A DNA stretch of 64,000 nucleotides from NCBI RefSeq assembly GCF_040581405.1, contig NZ_CP137157.1:1900001-1964000 (forward strand), given 5' to 3'. This DNA is from Komagataeibacter sucrofermentans DSM 15973 (GTDB lineage Bacteria; Pseudomonadota; Alphaproteobacteria; Acetobacterales; Acetobacteraceae). The translations under genes were made by a program, and so were the position numbers. How positions within the stretch are numbered: the stretch's first letter is position 1; every line of letters starts with the position of its first letter. Positions 8,671 through 17,419 of this stretch are shown here, piece after piece. The notes beneath the pieces are model-generated. The model saw only the letters and a program-made list of their open reading frames with translations. It did not search any database and had not been told where the DNA came from.

Positions 8671-9773
8671 GGCTTCGCCTGCGCCTGGCCAGCGGCACGG
8701 TTCTGCTCGGCTATCTTTCACGCGAGCTGCTGGCCAAGGTCTTCACCACGGCCATCATCGTCGTGGCGCTGATGGAAATCCTGGCCCTGCTGGAACAGGT
8801 GACGGAAATCATGCACCGCCACCTTGGCCTGTCCGGGGTGTTGTACTACGCGGTCATGCATCTGCCGCTGCTGTTCGGCAATGCCATGCCCATCGCGGTG
8901 CTGATTGGCGCGCTGCTGACGCTGCTGCAACTGACGACATCGAACGAAATCTCGATCATGCGGGCGGCGGGCCTGTCCACGCCGGGGCTGATCAAGCTGT
9001 TCCTGCCCACCATCATCGGGCTTGGCGTGCTGTGCGGGGTGGTCAATGACCAGATCACGCCACGCTCGGAGCAACGCCTCGCCCAATGGTGGAACGCCAC
9101 GACGCCCGACGCCGCGACGGTATGGCACAACTACTGGCTGCGCACGCGCGATGACCTGATCAACATCAACTACCTTTCCCGTGGCGGCGAAGCGCTTGAC
9201 GGGGTCACGGTCTACCACCGCGACCGCCAGACCCAGCTGCAGAAGGTCACTACCCTGCACGACGTGCACTACACGCATGGCCACTGGTATGGCACGCCCA
9301 CGCGGGTGCTGAGCGTGATCAGCCCGACCCGCATCGACCTGCTCGACACCCCCGACCAGCCCGTGCGCCTTGACTGGCCCACTACGCTCACGCCGGGCTA
9401 CCTGATGCAGGTTACCGTCAGTTTCACCCAGTCCATCGGCACCATGCTGGCCGAGCAGAACGACGGCCTGCCTTCCAGCCAGTCGCCCTCGTTTTTCATA
9501 ACCGAAATACTGGGACGCATCATGTTACCGGTCACGTTCGCGGTAATGCTGTTACTTGCCGTGCCGGTGGTCTATATCCCCCCCCGGGCTGGCACGCGCA
9601 GCTGGTTACCCATATGGTGCCTCGGCGCGGGCCTGCTGTTTGTCGTGTTCCAGGGGCTGCTCCGCGCGCTTGGCAATGCGGGAACATTGCCCTCGCTTAT
9701 GGCGATATTCGTCGGGATCCTGATTTTCATCCTTGGCGTCATCACCGTGCTACTGAGGATCGAAGAGCGATGA
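8667..9773 (+). CDS. lptG: LptG-type inner-membrane permease (YjgP/YjgQ family)
   Basis: This is the partner permease of LptF, 368 residues from ATG 8667, which overlaps the lptF stop by 4 bases. The N-terminus contains a YLSRELLAKVF amphipathic stretch and then a hydrophobic helix near 20-45. The middle third (about 120-265) is a soluble periplasmic domain and the C-terminal third is hydrophobic again, ending near RIEER. The order of helices and the jellyroll placement match LptG. The stop codon lies inside the ATG of the fatty-acid hydroxylase, so the permease pair and a lipid-modifying enzyme are translationally coupled, an unusual arrangement. Confidence 0.85.
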   Translation: MRLRLRLASGTVLLGYLSRELLAKVFTTAIIVVALMEILALLEQVTEIMHRHLGLSGVLYYAVMHLPLLFGNAMPIAVLIGALLTLLQLTTSNEISIMRAAGLSTPGLIKLFLPTIIGLGVLCGVVNDQITPRSEQRLAQWWNATTPDAATVWHNYWLRTRDDLININYLSRGGEALDGVTVYHRDRQTQLQKVTTLHDVHYTHGHWYGTPTRVLSVISPTRIDLLDTPDQPVRLDWPTTLTPGYLMQVTVSFTQSIGTMLAEQNDGLPSSQSPSFFITEILGRIMLPVTFAVMLLLAVPVVYIPPRAGTRSWLPIWCLGAGLLFVVFQGLLRALGNAGTLPSLMAIFVGILIFILGVITVLLRIEER

Positions 9774-10552
9774 TTACAAATACCCTAAAAAACAGTTCCA
9801 TCCGTACAGGCCGCAGCTTCGACCTGGGCAAGATGAACCTGTCCCAGCTCTGGATTGCCTACCTCACCTACCCCACCATCATCCTGTATTTCGTGCTGGC
9901 CATCGCCAGCTACGCGGTCATGGCATACGCCTACACGTCGTTCGTGCCGGTCGCCATCAGCATCGCGGCCGTGATGCTGGTCTACCCGCTGGTCTGGTAT
10001 GGCATCCATCGCTTCATCCTCCATGGCCGGTTCCTCTACCGCATGAAATGGAGCGCCACCCTGTGGAAGCGCATCCACTTCGATCACCATCAGGACCCCC
10101 ACCTGCTGGACGTGCTGTTCGGCTCGCCGCTCAACACCGTGCCCACCATTGCCATCGTCACCATTCCCATCGGCTACGCCATTGGCGGGCTGGCGGGCTC
10201 AGGCGCTGCCTTTGGCGCGGGGCTGACCATCACGTGCATCTATGAATTCTTTCACTGCATCCAGCACCTGAACTACAAGCCGCGCATGCGCTGGATCCAG
10301 TTGATGAAGCAGCGCCACGTGCTGCATCACTTCCATAACGAGAACGGCAATTACGGCATCACCAGCTTCGTGGCCGACCGCATCTTTCACAGCTATTACC
10401 CCGATGCCCGTGGCTGCCCGCGCAGCCCCACCGTGTTCAACCTTGGCTATGACATCGAGGAAGCCCATCGTTACCCCTGGGTGATGGAAGAGACCGGGTC
10501 CCCCCCGCGCGACCGCCCCGATGGCGCCAGCACCACCCGGAACGCGGCGTGA
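9770..10552 (+). CDS. Membrane di-iron fatty acid hydroxylase (sterol desaturase superfamily)
   Basis: The true start is ATG 9770, overlapping the lptG stop, and gives 260 residues. Histidine boxes typical of the superfamily are visible: HRFILH from His80, HFDHH from His103, a second set in HCIQH near 160 and HVLHHFH from His183, plus a late HSYYP. Hydrophobic helices surround the boxes (about 20-65 and 120-150). These enzymes hydroxylate fatty-acyl or sphingoid chains at membrane-embedded di-iron centres using oxygen. A 2-hydroxylase or C4-hydroxylase acting on the sphingolipid made by the nearby spt is the most economical role (inference). The 3' end overlaps the next start (GTGA). Confidence 0.82.
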   Translation: MITNTLKNSSIRTGRSFDLGKMNLSQLWIAYLTYPTIILYFVLAIASYAVMAYAYTSFVPVAISIAAVMLVYPLVWYGIHRFILHGRFLYRMKWSATLWKRIHFDHHQDPHLLDVLFGSPLNTVPTIAIVTIPIGYAIGGLAGSGAAFGAGLTITCIYEFFHCIQHLNYKPRMRWIQLMKQRHVLHHFHNENGNYGITSFVADRIFHSYYPDARGCPRSPTVFNLGYDIEEAHRYPWVMEETGSPPRDRPDGASTTRNAA

Positions 10553-11334
10553 GCGCGGGCATGGCACTGAACGTTCTCATCCTGGCGGGCAGCAGGCCGG
10601 GGCGGCCTGACCCCATGGCGCAGGCGGCAGGCATTTCGCACAAGGCCCTGCTGCCGGTTGGCGGCAGCCCCATGATCAGCCGGGTCATCGCCGCACTCCA
10701 GTCGGTCAAGGCCATTGGCAGGATCGCCATCTGCATCGAGCGCCCCGAGGTGCTCGCGGGCATCGTGCCCGACAACGTGACCTTCATTCCCCCCGCTTCC
10801 GGGCCGAGCGCCAGCGTGATGAAAGCGCTGGACACGCTGGGCACGCCGCTGCTGGTCACCACCGCCGATCATGCCCTGCTGGAACCCGCATGGGTGCGCA
10901 GCTTCGTGCTCAAGGCGCAGGAGAGCGGGGCCGACGTGGCGGCAGGCATTGCGATGGAAAGCGACATCCTGCGCGATGTGCCGGGCACCCGGCGCACCAT
11001 GATCCGTCTGGCCGATGGCGCTTTCTCGGGGTGCAACATGTTCCTGTTCCGCACGCCTGCCGCGACAGGCGTGATCCGGCTGTGGCAGCAGCTCGAGGCC
11101 GATCGCAAGAACCCGCTCAAAATGGCGCGCACGCTTGGCCTGGGCATCCTGCTGCGCTTTGTGCTGCGGCGCCTGACCCGCGCGGATGTATGCCGCCGCA
11201 TCGGCCAGCTTTCACACGCGCGGGTGGCCATGATCGAACTGCCCAACGGGCGCGCCGCCGTGGATGTGGACAAGCCCGCCGACCTCGAGCTTGTCACCCA
11301 CCTGCTCGCATCAAGCCCCCTGCCCGCCACCTGA
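10549..11334 (+). CDS. MobA-like NTP transferase domain protein
   Basis: This 261-residue Rossmann-like nucleotidyltransferase has the N-terminal LILAGSRPGRPD loop followed by KALLPVGG, the signature arrangement of NTP_transf_3 proteins that activate sugars or cofactors as NDP derivatives. A TTADHAL segment near residue 105 supplies the acidic metal position. The GTG start at 10549 overlaps the hydroxylase stop; ATG 10561 is an in-frame alternative. It closes the lptF-lptG-hydroxylase run, so it probably activates a polar head group for the same lipid. The identity of the group is not visible in the sequence. Confidence 0.72.
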   Translation: MSAGMALNVLILAGSRPGRPDPMAQAAGISHKALLPVGGSPMISRVIAALQSVKAIGRIAICIERPEVLAGIVPDNVTFIPPASGPSASVMKALDTLGTPLLVTTADHALLEPAWVRSFVLKAQESGADVAAGIAMESDILRDVPGTRRTMIRLADGAFSGCNMFLFRTPAATGVIRLWQQLEADRKNPLKMARTLGLGILLRFVLRRLTRADVCRRIGQLSHARVAMIELPNGRAAVDVDKPADLELVTHLLASSPLPAT

Positions 11335-11352
11335 GGCCCACGCCCTGACGCC

Positions 11353-11853
11353 ATGCACCGCCCATCCGCGCCCCAGGTCCAGTCCGCCATCCGCACGGGT
11401 GTTAGCCAGATGTGCCGGTTGCATGGGTGGGCGGTCTTGCATGAATTCATCCTGCCCGATCGCAGGCGGGCCGATATCATGGCCCTGACACCGCAGGGCG
11501 ACCTGCTGTGCATCGAGATCAAGTCCGGCCTGCCGGATTTTCGTGCCGACCATAAATGGCCCGATTACCTGCAATGGTGTGACCAGCTCTATTTTGCGGT
11601 CAACCAGGACTTCCCCCGCCAGATCCTGCCCGAAACAGCCGGGCTTATGATCGCCGCCACCCGGCCTGCTGCCGCGCAGGCGGCCACCTGCATGGACTGC
11701 GCCATCATCCGCCAGCCGCAGCGCAGCCCGCTTGCCGCCGCACGCAGGCGCAAACTTACGCTGCAGTTTGCCATGCAGGCCGCTGAACGGCTGGGCCGGG
11801 TGGACATGCCGCAGGTGGAACATGCGGTGAAAACGGCGTTACGTGTAGAATAG
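11353..11853 (+). CDS. mmcB: MmcB family DNA repair protein
   Basis: This 166-residue protein is of the alphaproteobacterial MmcB type, a PD-(D/E)XK-like fold associated with the DNA damage response. The nuclease-like core is visible as RRADIMAL, then CIEIKSG and DFRADHKW (residues about 38-66), followed by the family's CDQLYFAV and GLMIAA segments. It lies 18 bases after the NTP transferase on the same strand and may be read through from it, but has no functional link to the lipid genes. Good family match; biochemical activity is not established. Confidence 0.8.
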   Translation: MHRPSAPQVQSAIRTGVSQMCRLHGWAVLHEFILPDRRRADIMALTPQGDLLCIEIKSGLPDFRADHKWPDYLQWCDQLYFAVNQDFPRQILPETAGLMIAATRPAAAQAATCMDCAIIRQPQRSPLAAARRRKLTLQFAMQAAERLGRVDMPQVEHAVKTALRVE

Positions 11854-11877
11854 AGTGTTCCACAAGAAAGGTTACCC

Positions 11878-12666
11878 ATGTCACAGGCCATCTTGACCCG
11901 TTTTGAAGCCGCCCGCTCCGTCGTGCGCGATGCCGCCGCCCTTGCCATGAAAATGCGCCCCGCCCCCGGCGGCCCCAAGGGCACCCAGAAAAGTGCTCAG
12001 GACTGGCTGACCGAAACCGATGGCGCGGTAGAGGCCTTCATTTCCGAGCGAATCGGCACGCTGTTTCCCGAGGACGGCTTTCAGGGCGAGGAAGAAGGCC
12101 GCACCCGCACCGGCAGCCTGCGCTGGGTGGTGGACCCGATCGATGGTACTTCCAACTACGCGCGCGGCCGCAACCGCTGGTGCATCTCGCTGGGCCTGAT
12201 GGATGGCGACACCCCCGTGGCCGGCATCATCGAGGCCCCGATGCTGGGCGAGACCTATACGGCGGTAAAGGGGCATGGCGCGTTCCTTAACGGTGAGCGC
12301 ATCCATGCCTCCCCCGTGACCGATCCCGCCAGTTCCCTGATCGAGATGGGCTGGAGCAACCGCGTGCCGCCCGGCGTGTTTCAGGAAAAGATCGACGCCA
12401 TCCTCAACCTTGGCGCCATGCCGCGCTCGGGCGGGTCGGGCGCCATCGCCCTGGCCGAAGTCGCCTGCGGGCGGCAGGACGGCTATCTGGAAATCCGCAT
12501 CAACCTGTGGGATGTGGCCGCAGCCCTCGTGCTTCTGGATGAGGCCGGGGCGAAGGTTTCGCCCTTCCTGCGTGATGGCGGGCTTGAGGATGGCATCCAC
12601 ATCCTTGCTGCGGCCCCCGGCATTGCCGATGCCCTGTCGCAGGCGGTGGGCGTCTCCCTTAAATAA
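11878..12666 (+). CDS. Inositol monophosphatase family protein (3'(2'),5'-bisphosphate nucleotidase-like)
   Basis: This Mg-dependent, Li-sensitive phosphatase fold has EEEGR near residue 73, the DPIDGTSNY metal site beginning at Asp86 and the C-terminal WDVAA (Trp211-Asp212). Length 262 is typical. The family covers inositol monophosphatase, CysQ-type bisphosphate nucleotidases, fructose bisphosphatase and histidinol phosphatase, and motif inspection alone cannot select among them. It follows mmcB by 24 bases, with AAGAAAGG just before the ATG. Confidence 0.82.
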   Translation: MSQAILTRFEAARSVVRDAAALAMKMRPAPGGPKGTQKSAQDWLTETDGAVEAFISERIGTLFPEDGFQGEEEGRTRTGSLRWVVDPIDGTSNYARGRNRWCISLGLMDGDTPVAGIIEAPMLGETYTAVKGHGAFLNGERIHASPVTDPASSLIEMGWSNRVPPGVFQEKIDAILNLGAMPRSGGSGAIALAEVACGRQDGYLEIRINLWDVAAALVLLDEAGAKVSPFLRDGGLEDGIHILAAAPGIADALSQAVGVSLK

Positions 12667-12792
12667 CGGCAATATAGGGCTGGATCATGCCACACAGGCT
12701 TGCCTTGAGAGCCATGATTCAGCCATGAACACAGACCACTCCAGTGCACGGACCGTTTTGGTGGATCTGCCGTGACGAATCGGAAAGGGAGC

Positions 12793-13608
12793 ATGGGTTT
12801 GCACAAGTTTCATCTCATCAGGACGTCACTCGCCACGCTGGCCCTGATGATGCCGCTGCACGCCGCGATGGCCGCCAGCATGGAAGAAGAACAGAGCCTG
12901 GTGGACCGCGCCACGCTGACCGTGCGCGACATGTTCTCGGGCGCCACGGCAGGGAGCAAGGTTACCCGTTACCTGGCCGAATCGCGTGGCGTGATTATCT
13001 GCCCCTCGGTCTTCCGCATGTCGATCGCCTTTGGCGGCGGTGGCGGCGGCTGCGTGTTCCTTACGCGTGATGCCCATGGCTCCTGGTCCGACCCGGCCTT
13101 CTATCGCATGTCATCGGCCAATTTTGGCCTGCAGTTGGGCATGCAGGATGTGCAGGTGATGCTGTTCGTCATGACAGATCAGGGCGTGCAGTCGCTGCTC
13201 GACAGCCAGATGAAGCTGAGTGCAGATGTCGGTACCTCTTTCGCCTCATCCGGCTCCGGGCTTGAAGCGGGCACGGCGGGTGAGCACAATACCTCCATCA
13301 GGGGCGTGCAGAAATCCAAGGGCCTGTTTGCAGGTGCCGCCCTCGGTGGCTCCAAGATGCGGGTCAACAGTGCGGCCAACCGCGCCTATTACAACCAGAT
13401 TGTAGGGCCGGAAGACATTGTGGTGTCCATGCGGGTGAACAATTCCGGCGCTGACCCGCTGCGCTCCGCCCTGACCGAAGTGCTGGCCACCGCCCAGAGC
13501 CGCCCGGACAAGAACGGCCAGACCACCACCACCGCCCCCCAGACCCAGCAGCCCATGGAGACTGCGCCTTCCGGCTCGGTCAGTAGCCAGAGCCTGCCTG
13601 CTCAGTAA
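12793..13608 (+). CDS. Exported lipid-binding SYLF (Ysc84) domain protein
   Basis: ATG 12793 is preceded by AAAGGGAG and begins a clear signal peptide ending at HAAMA near residue 24; GTG 12772 is an upstream alternative. The mature part is a SYLF domain, recognisable from ARGVIICPSV, a glycine run (FGGGGGGCVF), the LFVMTDQGVQSLL helix and a SKGLFAGAALGGS segment. SYLF domains bind phosphoinositides or other lipids in eukaryotes; in bacteria the proteins are periplasmic with poorly defined function. The tail after about residue 245 is Gln/Pro/Thr-rich and probably disordered. A strong terminator follows, so the gene ends its transcript. Confidence 0.82.
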   Translation: MGLHKFHLIRTSLATLALMMPLHAAMAASMEEEQSLVDRATLTVRDMFSGATAGSKVTRYLAESRGVIICPSVFRMSIAFGGGGGGCVFLTRDAHGSWSDPAFYRMSSANFGLQLGMQDVQVMLFVMTDQGVQSLLDSQMKLSADVGTSFASSGSGLEAGTAGEHNTSIRGVQKSKGLFAGAALGGSKMRVNSAANRAYYNQIVGPEDIVVSMRVNNSGADPLRSALTEVLATAQSRPDKNGQTTTTAPQTQQPMETAPSGSVSSQSLPAQ

Positions 13609-13639
13609 GGGACTGCCTGAAAAGAACAGAGTGTCTGGA

Positions 13640-13679
13640 TGCCGCCTCTTAAAAAGGCGGCATTTCTTTTGAATCTTTT
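13640..13679 (+). terminator. Intrinsic terminator after the SYLF gene
   Basis: ATGCCGCCT (13640-13648) pairs with AGGCGGCAT (13656-13664) over a 7-base loop and is followed by a T-rich run ending near 13679. It sits 31 bases after the SYLF stop, between convergent genes (mltG ends at 13678). Confidence 0.8.
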
Positions 13680-14685
13680 ACTCGCCCGTGCGCGAGCCTG
13701 CCTGTACGGCGCGCCTGCTGGCCCGAAAGGCCGCCACATGGCGGTTATGGTCATCAAGCGTGCTGGTAAAATCATGCCCGCCCAGACCATTGGCCACGAA
13801 ATAAAGCTGGTCCCCCTGAGCCGGATGGGCGGCAGCATAAAGGGCCGCCATGCCGGGCGAGCAGATCGGCCCCGGCGGCAGGCCAGTAATCACATAGGTA
13901 TTATAAGCCGTAGGCTGCTGCAGATCAGCGTGCGAGAGCGCATGGCCCAGCGGTCCGGCCCCCTTGTTCAGGCCATAGACCACTGTCGGGTCGGACTGGA
14001 GCCGCATGCCCTGGTGCAGGCGGTTGAGAAACACGCGCGCCACCATGGGGCGTTCGGAGGCAATGCCCGTTTCACGCTCGATCATGGAGGCCAGCACCAG
14101 CAGGTCATGCCGGTTGACAATGGCCGGATCAACCACGCGGCTTTCCCATGCCTGATCGATGGCGTGGTCCATGGCATGCTGCATGCGCGCCAGCATCTGC
14201 GCGCGCGGCATGCCCCATTCGTAATCATAGGTGAGTGGCATGACCGATCCCTCATCGGGAAAGGGAAAGCTGCCATCCATAAAGGGAGCATGTTCCAGCA
14301 GGTTGGCGATCTGGATGGCGGAGAGTCCCTCCGGCACGGTCAGCCTGTGCACGACCGGCTTGCCATGCCGCAGCACCCGCAACACCTGATGGATGGAGGC
14401 ATGGGCAGGAAACACCAGTTCCGCTGCATGAAAAGCGCCATCCACCCGTGTCAGGACGGTCGCGACCTCGAACACTTTCTGCGCAAACCAGCCCTGGTCG
14501 ATGATGCCTGCGGCCTGAAGGCCGGTCTGAACCTGCTCGGTGCCGCCATGGGGCACGACCTGCGTGCGCTGCCCGGCCAGCGGGCCGGGAGCATCGTACT
14601 GCCGCACGCCCAGGAACAGGATGCCAAGACCTGACAGCACCAGCACGAGAAATGCCAGCCCACATACCGCCAGAACCCTGCGCAC
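13678..14685 (-). CDS. mltG: Endolytic murein transglycosylase MltG
   Basis: This is a YceG-family lytic transglycosylase that cuts nascent glycan strands at the inner membrane and helps set chain length. One N-terminal membrane anchor (residues about 5-27) is followed by the LysM-like subdomain and catalytic domain. The catalytic glutamate is Glu203 in ASMIERET, and the downstream SDPTVVYGL and TGLPPGPI signatures are intact. Length 335 is normal. It lies downstream of fabF, as in many proteobacteria, but is separated from it by a strong terminator, so it may need its own promoter in the 58-base gap. Confidence 0.92.
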   Translation of the reverse strand: MRRVLAVCGLAFLVLVLSGLGILFLGVRQYDAPGPLAGQRTQVVPHGGTEQVQTGLQAAGIIDQGWFAQKVFEVATVLTRVDGAFHAAELVFPAHASIHQVLRVLRHGKPVVHRLTVPEGLSAIQIANLLEHAPFMDGSFPFPDEGSVMPLTYDYEWGMPRAQMLARMQHAMDHAIDQAWESRVVDPAIVNRHDLLVLASMIERETGIASERPMVARVFLNRLHQGMRLQSDPTVVYGLNKGAGPLGHALSHADLQQPTAYNTYVITGLPPGPICSPGMAALYAAAHPAQGDQLYFVANGLGGHDFTSTLDDHNRHVAAFRASRRAVQAGSRTGE

Positions 14686-14711
14686 ACCCGCTCCTTCGCC
14701 CTATGCCTGAA

Positions 14712-14739
14712 ATAAAAAAGGGGCGCCCGCGAGCGCCCC
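14712..14739 (-). terminator. Intrinsic terminator between fabF and mltG
   Basis: GGGGCGC (14720-14726) and GCGCCCC (14733-14739) form a GC-only 7-bp stem with a 6-base loop. Read on the minus strand the stem is followed by six T residues and ATT. It lies directly after the fabF stop. Confidence 0.85.
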
Positions 14740-14743
14740 GGTC

Positions 14744-16027
14744 TTACACGCCACGCAGTATGATGCTGGCGTTGGTGCCGCCAAAGCCGAAGCTGTTGGA
14801 CAGGATGGTGTCGATCTTGCGCTCCTGCGCCGTATGCGCCACCCGGTCGATCACGCTCTCGCGTGAGGGATTGTCGAGGTTGAGCGTGGGCGGGGCCACA
14901 TTGTCGCGAATGGCGAGAATGGAATAGATCGCCTCGACCGCGCCCGCAGCACCAAGCAGATGGCCCGTGGCGGATTTGGTGGAAGACATGGCCAGCTTGC
15001 GCGCATCATCGCCGAACAGGCGCTCGACGGCATCAAGCTCAAGGTCATCGGCCATGGTGGAGGTGCCATGGGCGTTGACGTACTGAATGTCAGCCGTGGT
15101 CAGGCCCGCGCTGCGCAGCGCGTTCTGCATGGCGCGGAACGCCCCCTCATGCCCGGCGGCAGGCGCCGTGATGTGGTGCGCATCGCCCGACATGCCATAA
15201 CCGATCACCTCGGCATAGATCTTGGCGCCACGCGCCTTGGCGTGCTCGTATTCTTCCAGCACCACGATACCGGCGCCCTCACCCATCACGAAACCATCGC
15301 GGTCACGATCCCACGGGCGGGAGGCCTTCTCGGGGGTTTCGTTGAAGTGGGTGGACAGCGCCTTGGCGGAGCAGAACCCCGCAATGCCCAGCGGGCACAC
15401 GGCGGCCTCGGCCCCACCGGCCACCATCACGTCGGCATCGCCGAGCATGATCATGCGCGCGGCGTCGCCAATGGCATGCACGCCGGTGGCGCAGGCGGTA
15501 ACGACCGAATGGTTCGGTCCCTTGAATCCGTATTTGATCGAGACATGACCCGAGACCAGATTGATCAGGGCGGACGGAATGAAGAATGGCGAGAGCCTGC
15601 GGGCCCGGCCTTCCTTTACCGTCACGGATGCCTCGTAGATGGTCTGAAGACCGCCAATGCCTGCGCCGATCATGACGCCGGTGCGGCAGCGATCCTCTTC
15701 CGATTCCGGCTTCCAGCCTGAATCTTCAACCGCCTCGGTGGCCGCGACAAGACCGAGATGGATGAAGCGGTCCATCTTTTTCTGGTCCTTGACGGGCACC
15801 CAGTCCGAAAGGGTCAGGCCGCCACTTTCCGTAGGCCCAGCGGGCACTTCGCCCGCAACCTGCGCGGGCAGGTCAGAGGCATCGAACGATGAGATACGGC
15901 CAAAGCCGTTCTCCCCGGCCACGATACGTGACCAGTTGCGCTCAACACCCAGTCCGAGTGGGCTGACCATACCCATACCGGTTACGACAACGCGCCGCTG
16001 TCCAGACATTGATCCGGTAGACTGCAT
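14744..16027 (-). CDS. fabF: Beta-ketoacyl-ACP synthase II
   Basis: FabF elongates acyl-ACP by condensation with malonyl-ACP in type II fatty acid synthesis. The active-site cysteine is in VVTACATG near residue 179, the catalytic histidines are in NAHGTSTMADD and GHLLGAAGAVEA, and the C-terminal NSFGFGGTN loop is intact. ATG 16027 was chosen because AGGAG lies 12 bases upstream; TTG 16030 and ATG 16009 are alternatives. It follows acpP by 73 bases in the conserved fabD-fabG-acpP-fabF order and ends at a terminator. Confidence 0.95.
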   Translation of the reverse strand: MQSTGSMSGQRRVVVTGMGMVSPLGLGVERNWSRIVAGENGFGRISSFDASDLPAQVAGEVPAGPTESGGLTLSDWVPVKDQKKMDRFIHLGLVAATEAVEDSGWKPESEEDRCRTGVMIGAGIGGLQTIYEASVTVKEGRARRLSPFFIPSALINLVSGHVSIKYGFKGPNHSVVTACATGVHAIGDAARMIMLGDADVMVAGGAEAAVCPLGIAGFCSAKALSTHFNETPEKASRPWDRDRDGFVMGEGAGIVVLEEYEHAKARGAKIYAEVIGYGMSGDAHHITAPAAGHEGAFRAMQNALRSAGLTTADIQYVNAHGTSTMADDLELDAVERLFGDDARKLAMSSTKSATGHLLGAAGAVEAIYSILAIRDNVAPPTLNLDNPSRESVIDRVAHTAQERKIDTILSNSFGFGGTNASIILRGV

Positions 16028-16100
16028 CAACCCGCCCTGCTCCTGAAAGTAACGATACCTGACTGAATTCGTAATAAACTATGATCGACCAGAGGGCCGA

Positions 16101-16340
16101 TCAGGCAGCTTTCTGCTTTTCGATGTAGTCGATCGCGTCCTTCACGGTCGTGATCTTTTCAGCCGCATCCTCGGGGATCTCGACGCTGAACGCTTCCTCG
16201 AACGCCATGACCAGCTCGACCGTGTCGAGGCTGTCGGCGCCCAGATCGTCGATGAAAGAGGCATCCGGGGTGACCTTGCTTTCGTCAACACCAAGGTGCT
16301 CGACTACGATCTTCTTAACCTTATCGGCGATTTCGCTCAT
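16101..16340 (-). CDS. acpP: Housekeeping acyl carrier protein AcpP
   Basis: This 79-residue acidic ACP starts [10 protein letters not shown] and carries the phosphopantetheine serine at residue 37 in GADSLDT. ATG 16340 is the family's usual start; the longer open frame to 16409 is not ACP-like. It shuttles acyl intermediates between FabD, FabG and FabF, whose genes flank it. A 256-base gap separates it from fabG, so an own promoter allowing high expression is likely, as in other bacteria, although no clear promoter could be assigned. Confidence 0.96.
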   Translation of the reverse strand: MSEIADKVKKIVVEHLGVDESKVTPDASFIDDLGADSLDTVELVMAFEEAFSVEIPEDAAEKITTVKDAIDYIEKQKAA

Positions 16341-16596
16341 CTGTCTCTGCTTCCTGTCTGCCCCTGAAGAAACGGGCGGTTCGAAACGTGTTCGTCCTGT
16401 AACGTCCATGCAAACCGATGACGCACACCGGCCCGCTTCGGACGAAGCTGCGGGCGATTAGCACGGTTTTGATGCAATCGCCAAGGCGGCGTTTGCATTT
16501 CCTGTCCGCACGCCCCGCAATTAAGGGGACAGCTGGGCTGTCAGGACTATCTTTTTTGTCACTTCAGGCCCGCTGTCCAGCAAAATATCACATTGC

Positions 16597-17352
16597 TCAG
16601 ATCATCGCCATGCCGCCATTGACATGTAGCGTCGCCCCCGTGACCCATCCGGCCTCGTCCGATGCCAGATAGACCACCGCAGGTGCTATGTCAGCGGGCT
16701 GGCCCATGCGGCCAAGCGGGATGGAGCCAACGAGCTTTTCCTTCTGCGCCTCGGGCAGCACGTCGGTCATGGCGGTCTGGATGAAGCCCGGCGCCAGCGT
16801 GTTGACGGTCACGCCACGACTGCCTGCCTCCTGCGCCAGCGACTTGCCCATGCCGATCATGCCCGCCTTGGCGGCAGCGTAGTTGGCCTGGCCTGCATTG
16901 CCCGTCACCCCCACCACCGAGGCGATGTTGACGATGCGCCCCGCCCTGCGGCGCAGCATGCCCTTCAGCGCCGCACGACACAGGCGGAAGGGGGCGGCAA
17001 GGTCCACGTCAAGCACGCGGCTCCAGTCCTCGTCCTTCATCCGAATCGCAAGCGTGTCGCGCGTCAGTCCTGCGTTGTTGACCAGAATGGCCAGCGGCGC
17101 GCCCGCCTTTTCCTCGGCGGCTGCGACCAGCGCATCGGCCGCCGTGGCGTCAGACAGGTCAGCGGGGCAGACATGCAGGCGCTCGGCGCCGCCCTCGGCC
17201 CCGATGCTGGCTGCAACCTCCTCCAGCACGGCCTGGCGCGTGCCTGACAGCACCACCGTGGCCCCCTGCGCATGCAGCGCGCGCACGATCTCGCGCCCGA
17301 TTCCCCCCGATGCGCCGGTCACCAGCGCTACTTTTCCATCCAGCCTGAACAT
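16597..17352 (-). CDS. fabG: 3-oxoacyl-ACP reductase FabG
   Basis: This short-chain dehydrogenase/reductase reduces 3-oxoacyl-ACP with NADPH. The TGASGGIG cofactor loop is at residues 12-19, NNAG near 90, and the Ser-Tyr-Lys centre includes YAAAK near 155. ATG 17352 has GAAGGGAA nine bases upstream and gives 251 residues; a TTG at 17380-17382 is a less likely start. Position after fabD is standard. The C-terminus ends in the usual GGMAMI. Confidence 0.95.
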   Translation of the reverse strand: MFRLDGKVALVTGASGGIGREIVRALHAQGATVVLSGTRQAVLEEVAASIGAEGGAERLHVCPADLSDATAADALVAAAEEKAGAPLAILVNNAGLTRDTLAIRMKDEDWSRVLDVDLAAPFRLCRAALKGMLRRRAGRIVNIASVVGVTGNAGQANYAAAKAGMIGMGKSLAQEAGSRGVTVNTLAPGFIQTAMTDVLPEAQKEKLVGSIPLGRMGQPADIAPAVVYLASDEAGWVTGATLHVNGGMAMI

Positions 17353-17389
17353 GAGCCGTCCGTTCCCTTCGGTATCCATCAATCAGAAT

Positions 17390-17413
17390 GCCCCCGGCAC
17401 GCAGGCCGGGGGC
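17390..17413 (-). other. GC-rich hairpin between fabD and fabG
   Basis: GCCCCCGGC (17390-17398) and GCCGGGGGC (17405-17413) form a 9-bp perfect stem with a 6-base loop. On the minus strand it is followed by ATTCTGATT rather than a T-run, so partial termination or message processing is more likely than full termination. Confidence 0.5.
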
Positions 17414-17419
17414 GTTGTT

